In this document: positions 12,247-26,500 of the stretch, piece after piece
Numbering within the stretch: position 1 is the stretch's first letter
How the letters are laid out: each line of letters opens with the position of its first letter
Position numbers and translations under genes: made by a program
Assembly (NCBI GenBank): GCA_002104945.1
Contig: MCFH01000051.1
Location: 337,683 to 401,682, forward strand
Direction of reading: 5' to 3'
Source: Piromyces finnis
Lineage: Eukaryota > Neocallimastigomycota > Neocallimastigomycetes > Neocallimastigales > Neocallimastigaceae
DNA length: 64,000 bases
The notes under the pieces: model-generated
Seen by the model: only the letters and a program-made list of their open reading frames with translations
What the model was told of the DNA's origin: nothing
Database searches by the model: none

Positions 12247-13128
12247 ATGGCAGCAAAGAGAAGTATTATTAATATATTTTACAATTTCTGTTCCATTTGG
12301 ATGGCAGTTATTGGTTATTGCTTCCTTCTTGTATATGTCATAAATGGTGACGATTTGAAAAAACAAGCTCGTACTAAAAAAGTTTCTGATGCCCTTGATA
12401 AAAATGGTGGTGTATATATGTTTGGTAAATATTTACCATTTTATGGTATGATTTTAATTGAATGGTTTTTAGGTTTTTGCTTGGAATTGATTTACACCAA
12501 AATTGCCTTTAATAAAATAATGAAAATTTTCACTTTCAAAAATACCAACAGAATCATTCTTCAAACTGCTATTACTTGCTGTATGGTTGGTATGATGGTT
12601 CCAACAATGACTTTATATGGTGCTTTCTTCTATTATCCATACAATAACGGATTCAACTTCTTAACTGCTATTGCTAATTGGTTCAAATATATGTTTTATG
12701 TATTACCATATGGTTTCTTTGTCCAACTTTTCATTATTCAACCATTTTTACGTTGCAGTTTCAGAATCTTTGGAACTGATGATGCTGATAAGCAAAAGAA
12801 CAAGATTACTCCAATTAATAACAAGACAGAAGCTGATTTAATTAATTATGCCATGGAAAAAATTGATTACATTAAAAAGAACTTAATCATTGATATTACT
12901 AAGCTTAAAACTAACCCAAATGAAAATGAATTTAAAACTTACAATGATGAATATTATAATTCTACTTACTTCCGTACTGAAGATTATCGTACTTATGTCT
13001 ACATTGCTAAACAATATACTACTATGGAATACAGTCCATATGGTTTCCGTATTATTAACAATATTACTAAGAAAACTCTTGAATATGACACCAATTACAA
13101 AGGTGAAAGTGATGCCAAAAAGGTTTAA
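12247..13128 (+). CDS. DUF2798-like membrane protein
   Basis: Intact 293-residue ORF with an A-rich leader and ATGGCA start. Hydrophobic segments lie at about residues 10-31, 59-82, 103-130 and 148-170. The pattern ILIEWFLGFCLELIYTKIAF followed by a Gly/Met-rich pair of helices (CCMVGMMVPTMTLYG, then PYGFFVQLFIIQPFLR) resembles the duplicated two-helix units of bacterial DUF2798 proteins. The last 115 residues are hydrophilic (Asn/Lys/Tyr/Thr) and probably cytosolic, with no domain I recognise. No introns are apparent. Function is unknown. Assignment rests on motif spacing rather than alignment; an unrelated small multi-pass protein is the alternative. Confidence 0.65.
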   Translation: MAAKRSIINIFYNFCSIWMAVIGYCFLLVYVINGDDLKKQARTKKVSDALDKNGGVYMFGKYLPFYGMILIEWFLGFCLELIYTKIAFNKIMKIFTFKNTNRIILQTAITCCMVGMMVPTMTLYGAFFYYPYNNGFNFLTAIANWFKYMFYVLPYGFFVQLFIIQPFLRCSFRIFGTDDADKQKNKITPINNKTEADLINYAMEKIDYIKKNLIIDITKLKTNPNENEFKTYNDEYYNSTYFRTEDYRTYVYIAKQYTTMEYSPYGFRIINNITKKTLEYDTNYKGESDAKKV

Positions 13129-13570
13129 TTGGTTTAAATAGAAATCAATTAAAGAAATTAATAATATTAATTTTTTTTTTCATTATTATTATTTAATAAT
13201 TTATGTGAAATCATTATTTGTTTTTCCTTCATTTTACTTTTTTCCATTTTTTTTATTATTAGTACAATATTATTATTATTTTATGCAATTTATATTATAT
13301 TCAATTAAATACAATTAAATTTATACGCATATGATTAATGCATAATATATATATATAAATAGTAACAATATATATTCATCATTATAGCCATTATTTATCA
13401 ATTTTATCAATGTTTTATTTATAATATTTTTAAATTTTTATTTGATTTCACAAAAAGAAAAAAAATTATTAATATTTAAATAATTAAAATCTTGTATAAA
13501 AGAAATTTTAATAAAAAATTGTAATAATTGAATTGTAACTTGTTATTATACAATAAAAGAATAAAGTAAA

Positions 13571-13601
<31 letters not shown>

Positions 13602-13613
13602 AAGCCAATATGC

Positions 13614-13645
<32 letters not shown>

Positions 13646-14051
13646 TTTATTAAAAGAAAAATAATTAAAATAAAAAATAACATATTTTCCAATGAAATTT
13701 ATTTATATGTAAGGATATTAGGATAAATATGGATAAATATAGTTTAAAAATATGAAAATTTTCTATATTTAATTATAAAATTATTTTTTTTTAATTAAAT
13801 TATTAAGCTATTCAATGGAAAAAAAAATAACTTTATTCTATTCACTTTTTTAATTGTTAAGATTAAAATGATACCATTTAAAACTATTTGAGAAAAAAAT
13901 AAATATAAAGTCTTTATTTCACCAAAAATCATATTAAAATATTCTATTGCTAATAAAATATAAAATATAGTTTTATTTATTATAAAATTATATTTTAATA
14001 TAAGAATATATCAATTTATTCTATTCAAATAATACATAAATAACAATAGTA
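13129..14051. other. Intergenic with (AT)n and poly(T) tracts
   Basis: No ORF of note. It contains an (AT)n run at about 13576-13600 and about 26 T residues at 13614-13639. The second half is presumably the promoter of the 7TM-RGS gene; no specific element is recognised. Confidence 0.6.
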
Positions 14052-16378
14052 ATGAATAGTACAACATCAAGGACAAACTTCCCTAACGAATGGGATAAAA
14101 ATAATGAAGGTGCGAAAGAATTGTATGATATGTGTTATGAATATGTAGAGAATCCAAAAGATTTAGAAGATATGTCCGGTACATCACCATTTTTCATTAT
14201 TTTTGGATTTGTAATATTCATATATATTATAACAGTTAACATATGGCTTTTATGTTATTACAAAAGTTATATCTTCAATAGACAATGTGTAAAATATTAT
14301 TTATGTATGATTTTTGGAACATTAGTTCTTTTCATAGATGCCTATATTTTAGAAGTGAGAAATAATTATGATTTAATTATATAAATTTTTTTAGAAAACT
14401 AGTAAAATAATGATAATACATATAAATTTGTTGGAAATAAAATATAATCTAATAGATATTTTATATTTATTGATTAGATATACTATGGCAGCTATCCATG
14501 CTTTGTACATCATTTTTTCACTTCTATAGGTAAAAAATACAATTTTTTTTACAATATATAATAGTTTTTCTAAATTAAATAATTAATGATTTGAAATTTT
14601 TAATGTTTTTTTTAGGATATCCAACTTACTTTTTTTCAATTGGATTTATTATTATTAAATATTATAAATATTATTATAAATCCCAGATTGCATATTTCAA
14701 TTCATTTTTAAAATATTCAGAGGATAACCAAAATAACATCATGGAAAAAAAATTTATTTTTAAAAAATTATATACCAATATTAATTCAAAACAGGTATTA
14801 AATACGTTAGTAATCATTAATATATTTAGTATTATATATTCAATTATTATCTATTTTGTTGATCCCTGGATAAAAGAATATGGATTTTGTAGTTTAAAGT
14901 AATTTAATATATCATAATATAATACATTTAATTATTAAACAACCCTTATTTTCGAAATAATACTCAATTATTTTTTAAATTATTATTAAGAACTGCATAT
15001 TTACCACAAGTTTTAGAATTTGTAGTCTTTATGTTTCTATTTTTGCCGTTAGCATTAATTGAAGCATTAAAGTTTGATGATAAGTTTAAAATGAAAAAAA
15101 TAATTATTCTATTGGTCATACTAAATATAATATATGGTTTTGGATTTTTCAGTGGTTCCCAATTAAATAAATTTAATTGCTCGAAACTTATTCAATATAT
15201 ACCTCCAGGATTGTAAATATAATAAATTTATAATAAATTTATGTTTTTAATAAATATCTCTAATATATATTATATTTTTAAATTATATAGTTTTGTCATT
15301 TTATCCTGTTTTACAAGTACTAATTTATTATCAGAAACAATGGTAAAAACCAATATTTATCATAATATAATAATAATTCCATATAATATATATTCAAAAA
15401 ATTATATATATTTATAAGCTTTAATAATTTTTTTTATTTTGTCAAATAATTAAAATAGTTAAAGGATATCATACATTTAAATAATAGAAATAAAATTTTA
15501 AAAGCAACGTATGAAGGAATGATCGAAATGTTAAAAGATAAAGTTCTTTTTAGAGAGTTTGGTGAATTTTGTAGAAACGAAAATTGTGTTGAAAATATTG
15601 TAAAAATTATTTCATAGTATATATGATAATTACTAATTATAAAGTCAATATTAAATTTTAAAATTATTAATTATATATAAAATAGATATTTGTTCAAGAA
15701 TATTGGAGATATAAAAAGTTATTTAATAAGAATGAAAAGATATGTGATCAATCTGATATATCATCTATAATTTTAAGAAATAATGAACAATCGATATTAA
15801 AAAGCAATCGAGAATCATTAACAACTAAGAGTTCTCGTGAACTTTCAGTATCAAAGACCTTTGCAGATACATCCACGAGAAAATGTAGTAGTGAATTATC
15901 AGGATCATTTAATAAGAATGAGTCAACACCAGTACAAGTATTACGTCGCGAATCTACAATATCAAAATCAAGTTTTGATTTAAAAACAAATTTAATGACT
16001 CGATTAACTCGTACAAATTCAATAGCTGGTGCTTCTTCTGTAATATCATCAATATTTCTCAATGACAAGAATGAAAGTAAAACTTATTTATCAGTAATTA
16101 AAAAACAAGCTAAAGATTTTTATGAAAGTTTTATTGGTATAAATGCCATATATGAAATTAATATTCAAAATTGTATTACTAAAAAAATTAAAGAGAAATT
16201 AATTATTTTATCTGATGATGAAAATTATGATATGACTACTGAAGAAAAAATTGAGAGTTATAGCTTTTTATTCGATAAAGCCTACGAAGAAGTAACAAAT
16301 AATATGTATTTTAATTCATATAGTAATTATTGCCATCAAAAACTAAAAACTAAAAATAAAAAAATAATAAATAAATAA
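14052..16378 (+). CDS. Seven-transmembrane protein with C-terminal RGS domain
   Basis: Seven exons reconstructed from GT-AG borders, all in phase: 14052-14354, 14478-14529, 14616-14898, 14991-15212, 15291-15342, 15459-15599 and 15686-16378, giving 581 residues. About seven hydrophobic helices come first (for example PFFIIFGFVIFIYIITVNIW, LNTLVIINIFSIIYSIIIYF, FVVFMFLFLPLALIEAL). Then an RGS box: VLFREFGEFCRNENCVENI / IFVQEYWRYKKLF, and after an insertion FYESFIGINAIYEINIQN and FDKAYEEVTNNMYFNSYSNY. RGS domains speed GTP hydrolysis by G-alpha; 7TM-RGS fusions are known as plant AtRGS1 and fungal GprK types, acting at the plasma membrane. The insertion of about 110 Ser/Arg-rich residues inside the RGS box is unusual and holds RRES- and RTNS-like possible phosphosites. 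Confidence 0.78.
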
Positions 16379-17019
16379 AGTTTATGATGATGAAACAAAA
16401 ATAACATTGTTGAAAAATACTTTAATTTTTCTTTTCAATAAGAATTTCAATATTACAACAATATATTATATAATAATAACAATGTAAACAAATACTAATT
16501 CATAAATAAATATGTATCATAAAATATATAAATGATATAATTAAGGTTAATATTTATTCTTAATAATATATAAATAATATATGTTTTATTAATAACTTTA
16601 TTTATTATGTTCCAATATTTTTATTCTGTCTAAATACTAAAACGTTAATTCTGTCGTTAACTATTAAAACTTAAAACGATAAGTCTTTTAATAATATGAG
16701 GCTCACTTAATAATTAATTGACCAATAATAAGGCTGGAATTATATGGATTATACATCTACAGTATTATTTTACATTACATGTTCTTACATTGGTCATACA
16801 TTTGTATTAAATTCTTATATATTATAGTATAATAGAAATAATTAATATTATAACAAAAATATATAAATTTAATATTAAGTTTAATTACTATAAATTTTAG
16901 TATAAATACAAATTTGTATTAAAACTTTATAGTGAAATATTAATATATTACTATAATAAAGTAAATATTAAAAACTCAAGAACAGATATTAAATATAATA
17001 GATTGCATAAATAAAATTG

Positions 17020-17053
<34 letters not shown>

Positions 17054-17599
17054 AGATGCATAATATTTGCTATTATCTATTCAACTTTAGATTATTGAAA
17101 ATACTAAACTTTGATTTTTAAAAATAATAGTTAATAAATATATTTCAAAAATTATAAAAATCTAACTTAAACAAAAATATAGAAAGAAATAAATACTTAG
17201 TAACTTATATCAAGTTGATCCTATTTATATGCTTATTATTAAATGCTAGAAAAAATATATTTATATTTGATTATATAGTTAAAATATGATATAATAAAAT
17301 AATATTTAGCCAAAATAAAGCCATACATAAAATATACATAAAATGTAAAATGACTTTTAATAATAAATAATTATAAAATAAAATAAAATAAAAGTTTAAT
17401 ATTAATTGTTCGATATTTATTAAAAAAATATTAATATATATTAATTATTTATTTATATTTATTTATAAGTTTATTATAAGTGAATTAATATTTAAATAAT
17501 CTATTTATTTAGAAAATATTTATATTATTTGTAAAATGTAAAAAAAAAATTTATATAAAGTATAATATTTTATTTTCTATTAAATATTAGGAAGAATAT
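16379..17599. other. Intergenic between convergent genes
   Basis: Space between the 3' ends of the 7TM-RGS gene and the giant minus-strand gene. It holds dispersed repeat copy B and a (TA)n run near 17021-17050; nothing else is recognised. Confidence 0.6.
16572..16890 (+). repeat. Dispersed non-coding repeat, copy B (about 320 bp)
   Basis: Partner of 8009-8350 in the same orientation, with several small gaps and substitutions, so the two copies are clearly diverged rather than a recent duplication. Confidence 0.8.
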
Positions 17600-20500
17600 T
17601 TAGTAATCTAATTTAAAACGTTCTTTGTTTTTGGATTTGTTTTTTCTTTTTTCTTTTTTTGCTTTTTTCTTATTTTCTACTCCTAAATATATACTGAAAG
17701 GTATTGCTTGGCTTATTTTAATTTCACTATATGCATTTTCTAAAGATGATTTTAATGATTCAAGTTCTTCTTCTAAAAATTCATCTAATTTTTTATTCCA
17801 TAATTCTTTCTTTTCTAGCAATATAAAAATATCCCAATCATAATGATTAAACTGGTCACTAATTAAATATCTTGCAATCATTTTTTGAACTGCAATGCAA
17901 AAATCTTCTTTCCTAATTTGATTATCTTTATTAAAATATTCATCTAATATTTTTATTTGTTCTTCTGTTAGTTTTTTATTTGCATCTTCAGAAACATATT
18001 TAATTATTTTATTATAATTTAATTGTTCTATATAATCATATAAAGTTATTAATTGACTTAATTTTAAATTTAAATGATTAGTATTAATAAATTTTTCAAA
18101 TTCTTTATTCAATTTAATAACACTTTTAGGTAATTGCTTTATTTCTTCCAATAAAAATTCCTCACCATTAATGTTTCTCTTATTATAAAAGTACTGGAAA
18201 AGAGATTGTATACAATCTAAAATTATACTGTAATCAAAGTATTCCATAGAATTAGTGATATTAGCTTTATCTTCTTTTGATAATTCTTCTTCAGATTCAA
18301 TCTTACTTTTAAAATCAGATATGATATTGTAATTTTTAGTAAATCCTTCAAATTTATATGAGATAAATCTTTGTTCTTTTTCATTTTTAAATAATTTTTT
18401 TCCATTCAATAAGATATTTAATAATTCATTTTCTATTGAATCAAAATCAATAATAATGCTATTATGATTAGAAAAGTTTATATCATTATTATCTTTAACG
18501 AAGTTTCTATAAGAAAATGCATTAATTAAATCATCAAAAGAATCATATATATCGTTCTTTATATTAAGAGAAGAAACTTCATTAGAATTTGCATCTTGAA
18601 TTACTATTTCTTTTTCAATTTGATATGAATAAGATTGTATATAGTCTCCATTAGATTTTTTTGGAACTAAACTTCTTAAAAATTCATTATGGTATGTAAT
18701 ACAGTCTTTGTAATATGTTGCAATATATTTTCCAAAACCATCTTCAAAAGTATCATTTAAAATGTATGCTAAAACACATTCATCATCAATATATTTTTTT
18801 TCTAATTTACCATGACAGTCAATATTAGTTAAATCGGTATATATTTTTTTCCATCCTTTTTTAAAGTATTTAAATAGTTTTTTCATATAATTATCATCTT
18901 TAAGCTCATTCTTTATTTTTATACTTTTGGCTTCATTTCTTGATATCTTATTAGAATATTTTTCCAATACATATACAATAAATGGATTTATTAATTGGAA
19001 AGTTTCTAAGAATTTAAATTTATCAATTTCTGCAATGGATGCATTAATGTAAGAACTAATAGCAGGATATTGTTGAGCTTTATTTGGTATTTCAATGAAT
19101 TGATCATAAAATTTTTCATATGAAGGATAATCAGATGCATAAAAATACCTAATTAATGGATAATTTTCTAGATTTAGTTTATTAATATTTGAAGTTTCTT
19201 CAATAATAGATTGTATTGTATCATCATTAATTTCAAGAATTTCCTTACTATTATTGATATACTGTTGATATAATTTTTGGAAATTAGCAATAGTATATTC
19301 TACTTTTTTATTGCATTCAGTTTCAAAGAGCATTCTTTCATGGCTATTTTCCATTTTAAATTCATTATTCGATATTAATATTGCAATATCAGGTAAAATT
19401 AAATTTAAAAAGCACTGTATTTTATTATCAATTCCTTTTTTATTTAATTCAATATTTAATAATTCCCAAATGTCTTTTAAAATTGAGAAAATCGATTGTT
19501 TATCATCATCTTCATAATAAAATTTAATTAAATCGTTTTCTTTTAAATATTTTAATTTTTCATCAAAGAGAATACAAGAGTAAAATATAAAACTTAATAA
19601 TCTATATGTTATATTATTAATATTTCTTACTTCTTTTGTGGGATTAGTGAAATATATTTTTAATACTCTTTTTAATCCAGGTTTCTGAGTATTTTTTAAG
19701 ATTTCAACTTCTTTTAATAAGTCACTAAATAACTTTCCTGGAATGTTTTTATTTTCTGCTTGTTCATTTAAATTTTCAAATATTCTTAAATGGCCTTCTC
19801 TTTTATGTAACCTATGATTTGTACCTCCAATTATTTTTTTGCAAAAAGAGCAATTACTAGTGGAGTTTGGTTGAGTACAATTATCAATATAATAAGACTT
19901 TCCACAACTGCATATGTAAACGCCACTTTTTTCCATAGAGGCTTTTTTATTATCAAAATATTCTTTGATTTCCTTAGCTGAATCTATTAATATACTATAT
20001 TCCGGTTCACCTCCTGGTATATAAATATTATTTATTTTATCCATTATTTCTGATGATAAAATATTTGAATAAACAGTATTTGGTTTTGATTGTGAGCATA
20101 TAAATGCAAATTTATGTGAATATAATAATATTTCATATTCTGATAATGATAAATTTTGAATATTTGATACTTCCTTGAATAAAGATTCATAACTGTATAA
20201 AATTGAAACAATACTTTTTGAAGTTTCTGATATATTTGATTTATTCACAATATTTTGTAAGAAATGACACAATTTTTGATAATATGCATTATCAAATGGT
20301 TTTTTAAGTAGACTTGAAAATTCCTCATTTATAATTACATCATAAAAATTTAAAATTGATATATTTTTAGATAATTTTATAAGTTCTTTATTAGTTTTAA
20401 AATTATCTATTTTGCTTTCTCTATATAATTGCTTTAGTATTTTATAATTTTCATAAGAACCATTTTGAAGGAAAAGATTATTAAAAGAAAATGGAACTTT

Positions 20501-23500
20501 TTCAGAAAAATCAAAGTCATCAATAAATAATTCTTTTTCCTTTATAATTTCAACTAAATTTTTATAATTTTTAATAATTTTATTTAGCACTCTTAATATA
20601 TATATTTTTATAACTTTCCTTAACTTAGTTGAATTATCTAAAAATTCTAATATACTTTCCATGTTTATGTCGCTTAAATCATCATTATTCATAAATATTT
20701 TACATAAATGATAGCAGTAGCATTTTATATATGAAATACAATATAATATTTTTAATTTATTATCTTTGGTGATTTTACAATTATAATTCTCAATAATAGA
20801 AATAAAGCTTCTAAATATAATAAAAGATTGTTTTAATATTTTTTCTTCATCGTTATCTTTTAAATTAAAGTATTTTATAATGGACTCATCAAATAAATAT
20901 ATCAAAACCTCATTTAATATATCACTTTCAGTTTTATTTAAAAACATAATAATTGGATTGTACTTATCATTTTCTATTTGTGATATGAAATTTACACCCA
21001 TATTTTCATCTTCATTGCTGTAATAATTATTGATATAATTATTGATATATTCTTCTTCATCACTACTATAGTTATAAATTTTTTCTTCCTCATCACTACT
21101 ATAAATAATAATACTTTCTTCATAGCTACTATTATCGCTTTCATTATTTTCATTTAGAGTATATAAATTTGAGGATATCTTATTAATTATATTTAAATTA
21201 TATTTTTTAAATATTATTTCAAATATTTTTTTAGATTTAATAATAAGATCATTATCCGAACAAATAATATTTAACATAATTAACATATAACTTTCATTAT
21301 TAGATATATTTATCTTATTATTTAGCAATTTTACTTTTAAATTCAAACAATTATTAATAGATAATTTTTCATTTAAAAACTCAAATTCTTTGATAATTGG
21401 ATTTTTAATGTCTTTATTGTTGGATAATTCTATGTTTGCATTATTTAAATATTCTGGTAATAAATATATTTCATTTTCATTTCTTAAAAAGTCTAAATAA
21501 ATTTTTAAATTTTCTTTCAATGGTATTTTTGATTTACTAAATTCTTCCTTTACTTCGATTAAATCTCTTAAGTACAATATTTGTTTCAATGTTAAACCCA
21601 AATCAATATTTACTTTAATTACAGTGTTAGAAATAATTTTAATTTCTTCAAAAAGTTCATTAAATAATTCATTTGATATAACATTAAAATTGTATTTGTA
21701 ATTAAGAATGCAATAAACTAATGATTCGTACAAATTGAATATTATATCATTTCCGATAGAAATCTTCTTATTAACTTTCATAAATGTATTATCTAATATT
21801 TTTAAAATAAACATTTCTGTAAAATCTATAAAAATAGAATCCATAAAGTTAATAAAATCAACTATAATGATAATATATTTTTGGAATGTTTCGATAAATA
21901 AGATAAATTTTGTTAATTTTTCATATAATAATTTAATATCATTATCACTATATTCTTCATAATCATCTTCATTTTCATTTTCATTATTAATCATTTCAAA
22001 TAATTGACTTAGTGTATCAAAGAAACGTAATATTTTCTTATTTTTAAATTTATTATTTGATTTTGATAAATAGTATATAATATAATCTTCAAATAAAATT
22101 TGAAGTAATTTCTTTCTATCAAGTATATTTAATTTCTTTTTATTGTAATATAAAAATATATCCGCAAAGTATTGTTCATCAAACTTTCTTTTAATATTCA
22201 TTTCAAATATGTATTTTTCCTTCTTATAGTCATCTTCACTTTTAGTAATATATAAATTTTCATTTTTGAAATAATCATTTTTTAAGTTTTCAACAATGTA
22301 TTTGTTAATTTTATCAAATACAGGAATAATACATGGGTATGAAATCCCTAAAATTAAATCAATATTAGTTACTTGAGATATGGTTTGAGAAGTTAAGGTA
22401 GATTCTTCCTTTAATTTTTTAATATTTTCTTGATAAATTTTTCCAAAATATTTATTTTTCATACATTTATTAGTAGATAATAATGTAGAAAATATATTAA
22501 GATTTTCTAATTGGATTAAAGAACAAATTATAGCATTCTTATAAATATTTTTCATATGCTTAATAAGAACTGAAATAAAATCAATATCATTTTCTTCAAA
22601 ATTATATTTTTCAAATACTTCCATAATTATATTATTATGAATGGAATTAATTTTGTTTAAGACTAGTGAAAAAATATTTCCCATTAATACTTTATTTCCA
22701 ATAATTAAATCACATACTTTATTTATATATTCTTCTTTTGAGATATCAGTAAAATTAATTTTATCATTATAATGGATAAAAGTAAATGAATGATATAGTT
22801 CATTTTTAAATTCTTCATCCAAGTCTATCAAAGTTTTATTTTTAAATAATTCATTTTTGGAAGCACAGATAATATCGTTTAGGTTTGTTATTTTTCCATT
22901 CAAGTTATCAATGAAAAATTGTTGCCAATTTGTTAAATGTGATATTAAGTATTCATTTTGTATTCTATCTTCTTCATTTTCAATATTATTTTCATTATTT
23001 ATTGTAATTCTTTTGATATGAATAATTAAAATAATTGGTTTTAATTCATTTTCATTTTTGGATGATTCAATATTTTCTATTAAGTAATTAACATGATTTA
23101 GATGTTTACATTCATAGACATCAAAATGAATAATGCATAGATTATAGTTATTATTGTTGTAATATTCAATAATACATTCTTCAATATCACTTTCTGAACT
23201 ATACTGACTAATAAAAACATTATTCGTATTTTCTTTTGTAAAAAGTCCATATTTTTCATTTTCAATATTATTTACTTCAAATGCAGAATCTAAAATATTA
23301 GAAAAAGTGTAAATAATATGTTTATTAATATTAATTTTTTCCAAATAATATTTAATATTTTGATGTTGTTTTGAAGATTCGAGATAAATGTTTAATATCT
23401 TTTGATATTTATTTTTATGCTGTTTTCCATATTCAGAATATTTAAAAAAGAATATTATATCTTGTGAAAATGTTGGAACAATTTTATGATATATTTTATC

Positions 23501-26500
23501 TTCTAGTGTTTCTTTTAATTTATCATCATATATTATATTATTTGTAATTAGTTTCGATTTAATAATATCATTATAATTATTTCTTCTTCTAATTTCATTA
23601 TTATTTGTCTTATTATTTATTAACATTTGATAGATAATACCACAAATTTCTTCTAAATCACAATTAACTAATTCTGATTTTAAATCAATTTTTAATAAAT
23701 TATTCTTTTTATTACAGAATTTATTTATGTCATTAAAAATGTTGTTTGTTAAATTTATTGCTTTAGAATCTAGTAAATTTTCGAATGAAATTATATGTTT
23801 TTCAAATCTATTAATAAATGGAGGATCTTGTTCATTAATTTCTTTCTTATCTAAAAGAACAATACATCTGAAGTTGTCATTGACTTTATAATTTTGTGTA
23901 TTGGAATTTCCTAACGCAATTCTTGCATAATTGCTATTTCCGACTTTTCTGAAATTTTGATTAAAAAGGTCATATAACGATGGATACATGCTAGATAAGT
24001 TCTTTAATACCATTACAGTATCTTCATTCATAGAAATTTGTACCTTATTTAAAATTTTCGCACTATAATATCCTTTTAATGTATCTTCATCAAAATCACT
24101 ACCATAATAAAATACATAATTTTTACATAATTCTTGTATAATTAATGTAATTAGATATTGACTAATCGAACTTTTTGTTACAATTAAAAGATATCTACTA
24201 TCTGAATCCTTTATATTATTAAGGACACAGTTCATTACATCATATTTACTTATATCGTTAACATTTTGATATAAAGTTTTAAACATTTCTTTAAATTTTT
24301 CAATAGAATAATCTAAACCACCAAAGTTTCTTTCAATACTTTCCATTAAAATATCATCAATTATGCACTTTTCCGTTGGGAATTTATTTTGAATGAATAA
24401 TTTTGATAAGATTTTTATTAAATGGTAAAAATCTCTAGTACCATGAAATTCTTTAATATTCTTATTGGGTAATTTAAAATTAGTTTTATTATTATTTTTA
24501 AATTTTAGTGAATTATTTTTCAATCCTTCCTTATAATTATAATAAGATGATGATAAATATTCATAATAGATTTTATAATCTTGTACTAATTTTGGATCAT
24601 AGGATTTAGCAATAGCTAAAGCTGTATCAATTAAATCTTGTTCATCAGGTTCAGGAATTGAAAGATAGATTCCTCTATTCATTTTAGATGCATCGAATGG
24701 CCAATTTGAAATACCAATGAATGCTATTTTTCTTTCATTATCATCATATTCTAATTGTGAATGTATTACTTTTAGTGGATTATTTTTGGATACTTCCGCA
24801 AGTCCCATCTCGTCAAAATAAATTGCTGATATAATTTCATTAGAAGTATTTTTTTCCAGTGACTTTCTTGCTTTTTCAAATATTTTCAAAATACCTTGTG
24901 AAGTACTTGTACGTGAGCCTTGATAAGATTTTGTGTATACCTTTGGGAACTCTCTAAAAAATTCATGAGATGAATTTTTTCCATTCATTGATTTAAAAAT
25001 TAATTGTGCACTTAATGATTTACTGCAACCAGGTTTTCCTATTATAAATAAAGGTATCTTTGTGTTTAAACAAACGAAGATAGCAAACAAGTTTTCTAAT
25101 AAAGCTTTATTTCTAGCAATACCTTTATCCAATTTTACAGCAGTTGCAATTTCATTTTCTATTTTCTTTGGAATATCTTCAAATTTAATTTCATTTTTAA
25201 ATGATCTTTCCATTTTTTTTATAAATATTATTCTTTTATTTTTATCAAACAATCTTATATAATAACATAGGTATATACTTAAATTTAAGGAATAAATGTA
25301 TCTTTTTTCATCATCTAACATTTCTTTAAAATTTTTAATTATAAATTTATTTTTTAATAATTTATTACAAAACCATTCAAATAGAATACTTAATCTTCTA
25401 ATTTCTCTTAAACTAACTGATGAAATATCAAAATTATCTCTTATATATTTATGAGCTTCAAAAATTGAATCTTCTGCAATTGTATGTATTTTATTTAAAA
25501 TATACCTATTTTTAATATTTCTTTGAAGAAATTCATAGGTGATATTTGATATATACTTTCTAATATCTTTATCATTTGGTGAACCAAAATCAAAAACAAA
25601 ATTAAGAAGAGAATGAGGTAAAGGATTAACACTGTAAACAAGATTACTCACAATATATTTTTCATCTAATAACCCAGGAATTTCTCTTTTACTAACATCT
25701 ACTCTATAAGGATTGCATGCAGCAATAAATTTTACGTTTTCTCTGATACTTTCTCCCTTACAAGAATGCTTTAACATAATTTCAGTAATTAAACATAATG
25801 AATTACAAGTATTTATTTCATCAAAAAATATCCAAACCATATCCGTTTTCTCCTCATTATCTTTATTTTTACTAATATCATTAAATAAATTGTTATTTCT
25901 TATGAATTGAATAATATCATCGTCTTCTGTACCAGCATGAATATTTAATGTATACATTGGAATAGATTTTAAACTTGCTATTATTTTTATTAAAGATGTT
26001 TTTCCACAGCCTGTTTCGCCCATTAAAACTACTGGAATATCAGTTCTAAGAAATAAAGATATTAAGATTAATTTCATAAAATTATCAGCTGTAAATACAT
26101 AAGATTTTACAATATCACTTAAATTTTCTAATTTTTTCTTATTAAATTCTCTTGGGCTTTCTTTATCCATTTCATCAATTGGGTTTAAAAGATTTAAAAC
26201 TTTTTTAAGTTCAATTAAAAAATCTCTTGGTTTTAAATTATTATAATCAATAAGATTTCCTCTTTTGGTGGTATAATCAAGGTGATAAACAGCCATTAAA
26301 TGACCAACTTCATTATCATCTCTTTGGTTATTATTAGTAGTCTTTATAATAGAAACAGATTGACCGTCTTCATTGATTAACACTAAGCTTGGTCTTATTT
26401 TTTCAAATTGAAATATTTTTTTGTTTGTTAAATATAATGCAGCCTTTTCCTTTGCATCTTCAATTTTAATATCTCCTTTTTGTTGATTGTGGGTTAATTC

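Noticed and set aside
17625-17843. Plus-strand ORF rich in Phe/Leu opposite the end of the giant gene
   Set aside because: It is the shadow of a Lys-rich C-terminus read on the opposite strand.
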